In this document: positions 1 through 5,670 of the stretch, piece after piece | Position numbering within the stretch: the first letter of the stretch is position 1 | Layout of the letters: the number at the start of each line of letters is the position of its first letter | Source of the DNA: Promethearchaeota archaeon | GTDB lineage: Archaea > Asgardarchaeota > Lokiarchaeia > Sigynarchaeales > SOKP01 | Reading direction: 5' to 3' | DNA: 8,641 bases | Assembly (NCBI GenBank): GCA_019894875.1 | Contig: JAGXNR010000112.1 | Coordinates: forward strand, 1-8,641 | The notes under the pieces: generated by a model | What the model was told of the DNA's origin: nothing | Databases searched by the model: none | Seen by the model: only the letters and a program-made list of their open reading frames with translations | Translations under genes and position numbers: made by a program

Positions 1-1441
1 GTTTTAAATTCTCCCACATCTTTAATTGTCTAAGTAATTCATCATGCTCGTATGAAATTTTCATTGCTAATCGTTTTATACCATAAGATTCCGCTATTTT
101 TTGAGCTTGAGTTAAGAAGCGTCGGGCTGCTTTCATATCAAAAGTTAATAAAGCTAGTTTAGCTTGAAGTATGAAAGTTTCACAAAAAACTAGATATGAT
201 TTTTGTTTCTCCGCGATAGTTAATAATTTGGCAATGTAATAATTTAATTCGGTAAAAATTTCGCTATCATTATCTATACGATATTCCGTGAGAAGTATGT
301 CACAAAGATGGATATGAGCTTTTATAATAAGATCAAAATTTATAGTATCAGTTTCTATAAGTTCTTTGAATAATTCCTGAGCTTTTGCTTTATCTCGGAT
401 TCGAGAACTTGTTTTTAAAATTAGGGCTTTATCAAATTTGTAAAGAAATTCAATTGTATCATCTCTTTTATGTTTATATATATTTTCCAAACGATGAAAA
501 TATTTTTGAGCACGTTCGTTATCTCCATGTTCAACAGCTAAAGTTATTAAACTTTCAATAGGGTCTTCAATAGAAAAAAAACTTTGAGGAATCTGCTCTA
601 AAAGATTTATACTCTCCTCTAAATGTTCCACAGCAAGTTCATATTCACCCATTTCACCATATAAATTCCCCATATTATTTAATAGAATTGCAATATTATT
701 ACTACTCTTTATCTTTTTAAATAATTCTAAACTCTTTAAGTTATATTTCAAGCTTTTATCCATTTCACCAATAGATGAATAATATACTCCAAAATAGAGT
801 TGACACAGAGCAATCCAGTAGTGATTAAATTGAATTTCCTTTGCAAGAGATAATGCTTTTTTGATATGCTCCCTAAAAAGATCAAACTTACTTTTTACTC
901 GTCCTAAATAACTCGCCATTATAAGATTAGCCCAGACGATTTCGAATGATTTATCGAATTCTTCTTGTGAATCTAAGATCCACTCTAAAGACTTCTCAAC
1001 CAAATCTACTTTCCCACCATGCAATCCAACAAAGGCTTTTGTTACACTTAGACGAACTTTTCTTTGAGTTATAATTTCTTTAGATATGTTCGAAATATGC
1101 TTTAATGCTGACTCAGCTTTTTCAAAAAGTTTGAATGCTTCCTCAAATTTACCCGCTGAAGCTAATCCAGTGAAAATAAACCATAACCCATCAAAAGATT
1201 GGAGCTTATTATTACATTTTTGACCTTCTTTATAAATTGTCTCGCCAAAACTAATGAGATCTTCGCATTTATTATGATAAAAAAGAATTAGACCCTTAAG
1301 AAACTGAAAATGACTTTTTTGCTGAAGATTAAGCCCCTCATATTGACTTGGATCGTTTAATAGTTCAAGAGCTTCATTTAACTTACCCTCATCAAATAAC
1401 TCCTCTGCTCTTGTTAATTTCTTTAACTTAGGTTGATACAT
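1..1441 (-). CDS. TPR-repeat protein, N-terminal 480 residues (partial)
   Basis: One reading frame is open on the minus strand from an ATG at 1441-1439 (MYQPKLKKLTRAEELFDEG...) to the left edge, so at least 480 residues are present and the C-terminus is missing. The protein is almost wholly helical with repeated TPR-like helix pairs. Clear examples are AEELFDEGKLNEALELLND near the N-terminus, GKFEEAFKLFEKAESAL around residue 100, and GNLYGEMGEYELAVEHLEES around residue 280. No signal peptide, membrane segment or enzymatic motif appears in the visible part, so it is probably a cytoplasmic protein-interaction scaffold. Long TPR proteins of this sort are numerous in Asgard archaea, sometimes with a C-terminal signalling domain that would lie outside this window. 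The ATG has no Shine-Dalgarno sequence. A TATA-like CTATATTTAAAATAA lies at 1491-1505, about 55 bases upstream. The partner and role are unknown. Confidence 0.85.
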   Translation of the reverse strand, partial: MYQPKLKKLTRAEELFDEGKLNEALELLNDPSQYEGLNLQQKSHFQFLKGLILFYHNKCEDLISFGETIYKEGQKCNNKLQSFDGLWFIFTGLASAGKFEEAFKLFEKAESALKHISNISKEIITQRKVRLSVTKAFVGLHGGKVDLVEKSLEWILDSQEEFDKSFEIVWANLIMASYLGRVKSKFDLFREHIKKALSLAKEIQFNHYWIALCQLYFGVYYSSIGEMDKSLKYNLKSLELFKKIKSSNNIAILLNNMGNLYGEMGEYELAVEHLEESINLLEQIPQSFFSIEDPIESLITLAVEHGDNERAQKYFHRLENIYKHKRDDTIEFLYKFDKALILKTSSRIRDKAKAQELFKELIETDTINFDLIIKAHIHLCDILLTEYRIDNDSEIFTELNYYIAKLLTIAEKQKSYLVFCETFILQAKLALLTFDMKAARRFLTQAQKIAESYGIKRLAMKISYEHDELLRQLKMWENLK

Positions 1442-1462
1442 GAAATGATCTGATTTGGATTC

Positions 1463-1505
1463 TAAGCTTATGAAAAAAGTAAGCTAATCATTATTTTAAA
1501 TATAG
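1463..1505 (-). promoter_or_regulatory. Putative promoter and small leader hairpin of the TPR gene
   Basis: Reading the minus strand, a TATA-like CTATATTTAAAATAA (1505-1491) is followed by an inverted repeat. AGCTTA at 1465-1470 and TAAGCT at 1480-1485 (plus-strand notation) are separated by nine bases. Transcription starting about 25 bases past the TATA element would begin within or near this hairpin, so it may be leader structure or chance. Support is modest: AT-rich DNA produces TATA-like strings often. Confidence 0.35.
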
Positions 1506-1561
1506 TGGTTAATTCTATAAAAAAGACAAAATCTTTGAAATAAATATTAAGGTTTATATAG

Positions 1562-1652
1562 AAAAAAAAAGAAGTATAGAATGGAGGATCATTGGTTTAG
1601 TAGTAGCTTCGTCTGGAAGTAGTTTATCTAACCCAACTCCTCCTTTTTCTAT
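1562..1652 (-). terminator. 3' hairpin plus T-tract after the copy-1 secreted-protein gene
   Basis: Downstream of the stop at 1689 (minus strand), two arms at 1652-1628 and 1600-1576 can pair. The paired blocks are ATAGAA/TTCTAT, GGAGGA/TCCTCC, TTGG/CCAA and TTAG/CTAA, separated by small internal loops, about 20 base pairs in all. A minor inner CTTC/GAAG stem lies in the loop. After the hairpin the minus strand reads CTTC then nine T (1570-1562), as expected for an archaeal U-tract termination site with a strong preceding stem. It could equally be a structured 3' UTR element or processing site. A closely related hairpin follows the neighbouring paralogous unit. Confidence 0.65.
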
Positions 1653-1688
1653 AATTTGATTTAAAATTAATTTTTTTTATTTGTTCTT

Positions 1689-2393
1689 TTAATAAAAAAA
1701 GATAAATTCTGCAGGCCACAGTGCAGGATAGAATGGGTGTCCCTCTGGTTTGGTGAGACCAACTTGGTTCACCTTTACATTTACAGAATCTCCAGCAGCA
1801 AACCCTAGCGCATCAACTAGAAATATCCCAGTCCCACTCCCCGTTAAATGTGTAAATGTATCTTCGCCTATTGGATCTGTCCCAGGGGGGAGGAAAAGCT
1901 CGGGCCACCATATTTGAAGAAGATTTGGTACGGGATCACCAAGCACTCCGTCATATACGATTATGGTTATCTGGAAGAGATATTCCATTTCTCCTTCAAC
2001 TAAAATAGTACCGCTGGTACTATTAGCGACAACCATCAATGCTCCTTTTACATGTAAATTCACTTTATACATAATTTGCCCATCTTTCAAATCTTTTTCC
2101 AGAACAGAACCAGAGGGTATGCAGTCTGCAATGCTTTGTGGTCCCGATGGAAACCCATAGATATACCATCCATGGGGAAAGATTATTAATTCGGATTCAG
2201 GGTCTGCCCAGGCTGCTATATTATCGTTTGTAGCGGTAAAATCTGAAATTGGCCTTGTAATCGATATAGCTAAAACTGATGTCGAAAATAAAATAAGTAA
2301 AAGCCCGATTGTTGAAACTGTCGTCAAACTTGTTATTAATTTTTTTTTATTAATTTTGAGCACCTCTTTTTTCTTAAATTTTAGCTTTATCAT
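1689..2393 (-). CDS. Small secreted protein of unknown function, copy 1
   Basis: The predicted protein is 234 residues from ATG 2393 (MIKLKFKKKEVLKINKKK...). A lysine-rich N-region is followed by a hydrophobic core at about 26-42 (STIGLLLILFSTSVLA) ending in a signal-peptidase I-like VLA/IS site. There is no lipobox cysteine and no later membrane segment, so it is probably exported and released or loosely held outside the cell. The mature part is beta-rich with many Gly, Pro and aromatic residues, including a single potential N-glycosylation site NST at 124-126; no family was recognised. A weak pattern is shared with the neighbouring secreted protein: LKDG (102-105), a [VI]TI hydrophobic strand (about 142-147), WWPE (162-165) and an LVD strand (192-194). 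Start choice is uncertain: GTG at 2363 would give MLKINKKK... with an equally good signal peptide, and the first nine codons match a separate upstream mini-ORF in copy 2. The body is visibly more GC-rich than the neighbours. Confidence 0.8.
   Translation of the reverse strand: MIKLKFKKKEVLKINKKKLITSLTTVSTIGLLLILFSTSVLAISITRPISDFTATNDNIAAWADPESELIIFPHGWYIYGFPSGPQSIADCIPSGSVLEKDLKDGQIMYKVNLHVKGALMVVANSTSGTILVEGEMEYLFQITIIVYDGVLGDPVPNLLQIWWPELFLPPGTDPIGEDTFTHLTGSGTGIFLVDALGFAAGDSVNVKVNQVGLTKPEGHPFYPALWPAEFIFFY
2361..2366 (-). promoter_or_regulatory. Shine-Dalgarno-like GAGGTG inside the copy-1 reading frame
   Basis: GAGGTG lies at minus-strand 2366-2361, ten codons into the frame that begins at ATG 2393. 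The aligned place in copy 2 carries AGGTGA immediately before that gene's start. In copy 1 no ATG, GTG or TTG follows at the right distance (an ATT does, at 2354). The motif is therefore either a relic of the original start or initiation occurs elsewhere: ATG 2393, or GTG 2363, which is part of the motif. Confidence 0.35.
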
Positions 2394-2404
2394 CGTTATG
2401 ATGA
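2390..2404 (-). promoter_or_regulatory. TCATC-N5-GATGA dyad over the copy-1 leader ATG
   Basis: A perfect 5+5 inverted repeat with a five-base spacer contains the ATG at 2393 in its second arm. The same dyad, with identical arms and a different spacer, is at the equivalent spot in copy 2. It could be a DNA operator just downstream of the transcription start or a small RNA hairpin that covers the start codon. Confidence 0.4.
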
Positions 2405-2430
2405 CTATTTATAAGTTGAGATTTAGTTGC

Positions 2431-2460
2431 ATTTATAATTGAGCTTCCGATAGTTCCATG
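2431..2460 (-). promoter_or_regulatory. Copy-1 core promoter: TATA box with conserved upstream box
   Basis: On the minus strand the box CATGGAACTATCGGAAG (2460-2444) precedes the TATA element AATTATAAAT (2440-2431). This 30-base block matches the one in copy 2 at 29 of 30 positions. The TATA element lies 38 bases or more before ATG 2393, giving a predicted transcript start near 2410. The repeated TTCC-N5-TTCC pattern (plus strand) inside the upstream box is a candidate activator or TFB-proximal site. Strong conservation next to diverged coding sequence supports a regulatory role. Confidence 0.6.
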
Positions 2461-2564
2461 GAATATCCTTTTTATAATGGAATTTCAATGAATTTTGAAT
2501 AAAATTTTTTTGTACAAGCTAGTTTCCTAATACTTGAGTCGAATCACATAGAAAACATGCGTAT

Positions 2565-2654
2565 AAAATAAAAAAAGTATAGAATGGAGGATTAATGGTT
2601 TAAAACTAACTTCTTTTGGAAATATATTTTCAACCCTAATCACTCCAATTCTAT
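2565..2654 (-). terminator. 3' hairpin plus T-tract after the copy-2 secreted-protein gene
   Basis: Arms at 2654-2632 and 2600-2579 (minus strand) pair as ATAGAA/TTCTAT, TGGAG/CTCCA, GATTA/TAATC and GGTT/AACC. Single-base bulges separate them, giving about 20 base pairs. The roughly 31-base loop holds a short TTC/GAA inner pairing. The minus strand then runs TTTTTTTATTTT (2576-2565), a terminator-like U-tract. Outer stem sequence and flanks (TTTAAAT before, ACTT then T-run after) match the copy-1 hairpin. The middle of the stem differs but remains paired, which supports conserved structure. Its role as terminator, 3' UTR stabiliser or small RNA cannot be separated from sequence alone. Confidence 0.65.
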
Positions 2655-2718
2655 TCCCTGATTTAAAATTAAAAAAAAAGATTTATTATTTGTCATGATC
2701 AGATTACTGTTATAGGAC

Positions 2719-3339
2719 TCATATTTCCATGTATTTTGTCAAATAGGTTACCACACCGACGGTTGGGATTTCATCAACTAAAATTATAGCACTAGCCCAT
2801 CCTCCTTCTGGCCAAATATAAACTTCGGGATCTTCACCTAAAAGGTATTCACCTTTAGGGTTTACCATCATCCAAATGGTAACATTTTTATATTGACCTT
2901 CCGTATTTGGCAAGGTTACTGTTCCCCCTCGATATTCTATCTCCAAATCTGTATCTGTTGTTTTAATCACTCCTTTGCCCATAACAAACCAGAGATTAAT
3001 CCACATGACTTCTCTTACTGTGCAATAAAATTGAAAGATGTCGCTTATTACTAAACCATCTTTAAGCTCTCCCTTCATCGAATAAATTTTCTTTCCTGAT
3101 TCATCATAGATTTTTGTTTGGAATTCTACTTGTGCCACTGAAGGGATGCCGTTATCGTATTCAATCATTGCTTTGATTGAAGTTGTAGCTCCAGCAATAT
3201 CTAAGTCATCCCCTTTCGCCCGGACCAATACGTGATTAGATTCAGCAGCTAACACTGGAGTTACAATTGTTATGATACCTATTAAAAATAATACCGCGAT
3301 CAATGCTTTAGTTACTTTTGATTTCTTTTTCACTATCAT
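2719..3339 (-). CDS. Small secreted protein of unknown function, copy 2
   Basis: About 206 residues from ATG 3339 (MIVKKKSKVTKALIAVLF...). GTG 3345 would add two residues and GTG 3333 would remove two. The basic N-region and hydrophobic core (KALIAVLFLIGIITIVTPVLA) end in a VLA/AE signal-peptidase I-like site. There is no lipobox and no later membrane helix, so an exported soluble protein is likely. Mature features, in numbering from GTG 3345, are KGELKDG (91-97), a possible N-glycosylation site NVT (154-156), VTIWMMV (155-161), IWPEGG (177-182) and AIILVDEIP (186-194). LKDG, the TI strand, WPE and LVD occur in the same order and at similar spacing in the copy-1 protein, so the two are probably distant paralogues. 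No known family was recognised. The gene lies in a duplicated unit and is divergent from the wHTH-TPR gene on the plus strand. Confidence 0.8.
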   Translation of the reverse strand: MIVKKKSKVTKALIAVLFLIGIITIVTPVLAAESNHVLVRAKGDDLDIAGATTSIKAMIEYDNGIPSVAQVEFQTKIYDESGKKIYSMKGELKDGLVISDIFQFYCTVREVMWINLWFVMGKGVIKTTDTDLEIEYRGGTVTLPNTEGQYKNVTIWMMVNPKGEYLLGEDPEVYIWPEGGWASAIILVDEIPTVGVVTYLTKYMEI

Positions 3340-3342
3340 TTT

Positions 3343-3348
3343 CACCTA
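3343..3348 (-). promoter_or_regulatory. Shine-Dalgarno sequence AGGTGA of the copy-2 gene
   Basis: AGGTGA (3348-3343) matches the archaeal anti-SD core TCACCT. It overlaps GTG 3345, which makes that start unlikely. ATG 3339 follows after only two bases, and GTG 3333 after eight bases (more usual spacing). It decides for 3339 or 3333 over 3345 but not between the two. Confidence 0.5.
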
Positions 3349-3364
3349 AAATATTTTATTTTAT

Positions 3365-3397
3365 TCAACTCTTTTTTTTAAAATTAAGTTTTATCAT
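3365..3397 (-). other. Ten-codon upstream mini-ORF in the copy-2 leader
   Basis: ATG 3397 opens MIKLNFKKKS followed by TGA (3367-3365), ending 20 bases before GTG 3345. In copy 1 the aligned ATG (2393) reads MIKLKFKKKE and runs on in frame into the secreted protein. The peptide is conserved at eight of the first nine positions. It may be a translated uORF, a fossil of a former longer N-terminus, or conserved simply as leader RNA. No start-proximal SD is seen, but the ATG lies about 16 bases from the predicted transcript start. Confidence 0.4.
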
Positions 3398-3408
3398 CTT
3401 TCTGATGA
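3394..3408 (-). promoter_or_regulatory. TCATC-N5-GATGA dyad over the copy-2 leader ATG
   Basis: The arms are identical to the copy-1 dyad; the spacer is AGAAA here and ATAAC in copy 1. It overlaps the mini-ORF ATG at 3397 and sits just downstream of the predicted transcript start (about 3413). Unchanged arms with a changed spacer are what a dimeric-protein operator or an RNA hairpin would show. Confidence 0.4.
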
Positions 3409-3433
3409 TTGATAAAATCTTTAGATTTACTTT

Positions 3434-3463
3434 ATTTATAATTGATCTTCCGATAGTTCCATG
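3434..3463 (-). promoter_or_regulatory. Copy-2 core promoter: TATA box with conserved upstream box
   Basis: On the minus strand the upstream box (3463-3447) runs into the TATA element AATTATAAAT (3443-3434). The block is identical to copy 1 except for one base. It lies in the intergenic region shared with the divergent wHTH-TPR gene, so a protein bound here could affect both directions. Confidence 0.6.
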
Positions 3464-3498
3464 ATAGCTCCAATCCTTTATGGAAGTTCTATGAAATA

Positions 3499-3509
3499 AA
3501 TATAAATAG
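3499..3509 (+). promoter_or_regulatory. TATA box of the wHTH-TPR gene
   Basis: AAATATAAATA on the plus strand lies about 50-60 bases before ATG 3560, giving a predicted transcript start near 3530 and a leader of roughly 30 bases. No Shine-Dalgarno sequence precedes the start. Confidence 0.45.
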
Positions 3510-3559
3510 AAAAGAAACCGATCTATAATTTAGAAAATAAGATTTAGTTTTTGCAAATT

Positions 3560-5491
3560 ATGGGAAGCATAATATATCCACCAGAAAAGATCTATAGCCC
3601 TTCCAAGTTAAAAAAGCCAAATTATGACCACATTATTCTGTGGATGTTAAACAATAATAAAACATGTAAATGGGCAGACTTTCATCAAGAACCAATTCAA
3701 ATTCCTACAGGTACATTATCTAGACATTTAGATACATTAAAACGTAAGGGTTTTGTTGAGAATTATACTAGAGGTCATTACAGAATTACTTCAGAGGGAA
3801 AAAAGAAATTTAATGAGCTCTCAAGTACTCTGAAAAAGACACGCCAACTTAATTTTCCTCCTAAAATAATCCTAAAAAGTGGAAGAAATTACTCTCACTG
3901 GATTCTTTGGATGGTTTATAATAATAATTCTTGCAAAAGGTCTGACTTCCTTGAAGATCCCCTGTCCATAAATCAATCTTCATTGTCAAAGAATTTAAAT
4001 TTATTAATCGAAAAGGGATTTATTATCAAGGAGGAGGGAAGATATTTAATTACTCGAGTAGGTAAATCAGAGTACTCAAGGATGCTTCAAAATTATGATC
4101 TGGATAGACAGACTATTTTAGAGGAGGAAGGTAAACGAATTGAAGAGAGTACTAAAAAAACTATTCAATTTTTCGAAAAATACAATATTAAAGACACAGA
4201 TATACAATTTAGGTTTCTTAACAACCTCCTTAGATTAGATTATGAAAAAGTAAAACCAATATTAAAAGATGAGGAAGTTTTTCATAAGATCTTACTTTTT
4301 CTTTCAACCAATCATCCAGACGGGTACCCAAGCTTTATTTCTTCTGAAAATTTCTCTAAAACCTATAAAATTAAAAAAACTACACTTGATTATTACATTG
4401 ACGAAATTTCTGAAGGGAAGATATACAAATTAAGGTTTTTCAAGATAACGCAACCTTCAGGTGAACAATACTACTTTCAATCAGAGGGAACGCTGGAAAG
4501 AATGCTTCGAGTAATTACCGAGAATCAAATTAATAAGATATTTTATTTAAATAAGCTATTTTCAAAACCAACGTCAGAACTATCTACAGCAGATATGAAT
4601 TCCATAATAAATAATATCACAGATAAAAGTTGTGAAATTTTATTTAATAAAGAATTGAAAACAGCAATAAAGGAGTTTTTACCAGAATATATCAATTATC
4701 TAGCCTATAAAATTGAAACGAGAAGTAAATTAAAAGGTACTCATGATAAATTAGAAGGGATTATTTGGCAAAATATAACAGATATTTTTCAGTCATCAAT
4801 CTCTGAGGATTTAGAAATCCAATATGAGGAACAAATAAAAGAAATTGATAAAGAAATAGACTCAAACCCAGAAAACCTTGATTTATATTATTTGAAAATT
4901 AGGATTTTAATTTATTTTAACCAATATCAAGATACAATAAAATTATTAGATAGTATGTTAGAATCTTTTCCCGAAAGTGAAAAAGATATCAAAATATTAA
5001 AAGCCGCCGTTCTAAAGAGAATGCAAAATATTGAAGCGGGATTAGATATAATTAATGAATTGATTCAAAAATTCCCAAAAGACAATGATCTTATCTGTTA
5101 TAAAGCTTATTGGATGCAGTATTTAGGCAAAAAAGAAGAATCGATACAAATTATTCAAAAACTCGTAAAAAAAGAACCAGATAATGGAATTTATCAAGAT
5201 ACTTTTGGTGAAATTTTGATGTATTTTGAAGAGTACGACGAAGCAACTAAGAGATTCCTAAAGGCAATCATGATTGGAAGTGATGATTGGTACATCTATC
5301 AAACTTATATTAAATTAGGAATTTGCTATAAAGCACTTGAAAATTATGATTTAGCCTTAAAAAATCTTAAAAGAGGAAAGAATTTAACGAAAAAAAACGT
5401 GTTAGATGCTGAAACTAAACAGACATGGAACATGATAGCAGATCTTTTTACTAACGAGATTGAAAACAATTTCTCTAAATCAAACATCTAA
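3560..5491 (+). CDS. Multi-winged-helix protein with C-terminal TPR domain, putative regulator
   Basis: 643 residues from ATG 3560; a TTG at 3551 would add three residues but is less likely as a start. Numbering below is from the TTG. Two tandem winged helices at about 24-92 and 113-180 are an evident duplication: both follow NYxHxILWMxxNN, then CKxxDF, LSxxLxxLxxKGF and GxYxITxxGK. The pattern LSRHLDTLKRKGF is the recognition-helix region of a MarR/ArsR-like fold. A third, weaker winged helix lies at about 243-318 (VFHKILLFLSTNH ... KKTTLDYYIDEISEGKIYKL). A helical linker follows, then five or so TPR units from about 425 to 635, such as LYYLKIRILIYFNQYQDTIKLLDSML and FGEILMYFEEYDEATKRFLKAI. 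There is no membrane segment or enzymatic motif. It probably binds DNA and senses a protein or peptide partner through the TPRs, like a one-component regulator. It is divergent from the secreted-protein cassette, whose duplicated promoters are its best candidate targets. That target assignment is inference. Confidence 0.85.
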   Translation: MGSIIYPPEKIYSPSKLKKPNYDHIILWMLNNNKTCKWADFHQEPIQIPTGTLSRHLDTLKRKGFVENYTRGHYRITSEGKKKFNELSSTLKKTRQLNFPPKIILKSGRNYSHWILWMVYNNNSCKRSDFLEDPLSINQSSLSKNLNLLIEKGFIIKEEGRYLITRVGKSEYSRMLQNYDLDRQTILEEEGKRIEESTKKTIQFFEKYNIKDTDIQFRFLNNLLRLDYEKVKPILKDEEVFHKILLFLSTNHPDGYPSFISSENFSKTYKIKKTTLDYYIDEISEGKIYKLRFFKITQPSGEQYYFQSEGTLERMLRVITENQINKIFYLNKLFSKPTSELSTADMNSIINNITDKSCEILFNKELKTAIKEFLPEYINYLAYKIETRSKLKGTHDKLEGIIWQNITDIFQSSISEDLEIQYEEQIKEIDKEIDSNPENLDLYYLKIRILIYFNQYQDTIKLLDSMLESFPESEKDIKILKAAVLKRMQNIEAGLDIINELIQKFPKDNDLICYKAYWMQYLGKKEESIQIIQKLVKKEPDNGIYQDTFGEILMYFEEYDEATKRFLKAIMIGSDDWYIYQTYIKLGICYKALENYDLALKNLKRGKNLTKKNVLDAETKQTWNMIADLFTNEIENNFSKSNI

Positions 5492-5670
5492 ATTTAAGAA
5501 TATATAAGGCAAATATGTAGTGGTCTTTACAAGATTTATACTTTAAAAAAATTTAGACTTAAGATATTGGGAAATTTATCAATGATTCTAAAATATTAAT
5601 AAACCCTCTTCCTATTACTATATTTAAAGAGACCAATATTATTTAGTTAAGAATTTATATGGGACATTAA

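Larger units (their letters stand above)
1562..2490 (-). repeat. Tandem unit, copy 1 (promoter, secreted-protein gene, 3' hairpin)
   Basis: This unit and the next share the same order of parts on the minus strand: an upstream block with a TATA box, a conserved leader, a small signal-peptide gene, a bulged hairpin of about 77 bases, and a T-tract. Landmarks are offset by a constant 1003-1004 bases: hairpin 1576 versus 2579, TATA box 2431 versus 3434, leader ATG 2393 versus 3397. That regularity, with conserved flanks at both ends, indicates an ancestral tandem duplication of roughly 0.93-1.0 kb. The noncoding ends stayed similar while the coding middle diverged strongly. Confidence 0.75.
2565..3494 (-). 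repeat. Tandem unit, copy 2 (promoter, secreted-protein gene, 3' hairpin)
   Basis: This is the second copy, reading leftwards from the region upstream of the wHTH-TPR gene. Its upstream block aligns with that of copy 1 for about 110 bases beyond the leader ATG, and its 3' hairpin aligns with that of copy 1. Because the block at the right end also abuts the divergent wHTH-TPR promoter, copy 2 may be the original locus and copy 1 the derived one. That direction is inference. Confidence 0.75.

Noticed and set aside
1551..1680. Plus-strand small RNA gene at the hairpin (TATA-like TTTATATAG upstream, T8 at 1671-1678).
   Set aside because: The second copy has a poly-A stretch instead of a T-tract at the corresponding plus-strand end, whereas the minus-strand T-tract is present in both copies. 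A minus-strand 3' element fits better.
1963..2160. A 65-codon plus-strand open frame.
   Set aside because: It is entirely antisense to the secreted-protein gene, which has a convincing signal peptide, promoter and 3' hairpin. The plus frame shows no domain and no start signal.
2585..2605. GGAGG followed by ATG on the plus strand in the copy-2 hairpin, resembling a gene start.
   Set aside because: The frame is ATG GTT TAA, two codons only, and the equivalent in copy 1 is TTG GTT TAG. There is no coding potential.
1576..2654. The two hairpins as MITE-like mobile elements with inverted terminal repeats.
   Set aside because: Similarity continues outside the inverted repeats (TTTAAAT side and A-rich side) and both sit at the same place relative to a duplicated gene. 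No target-site duplication is seen, so shared ancestry of the whole unit explains them.
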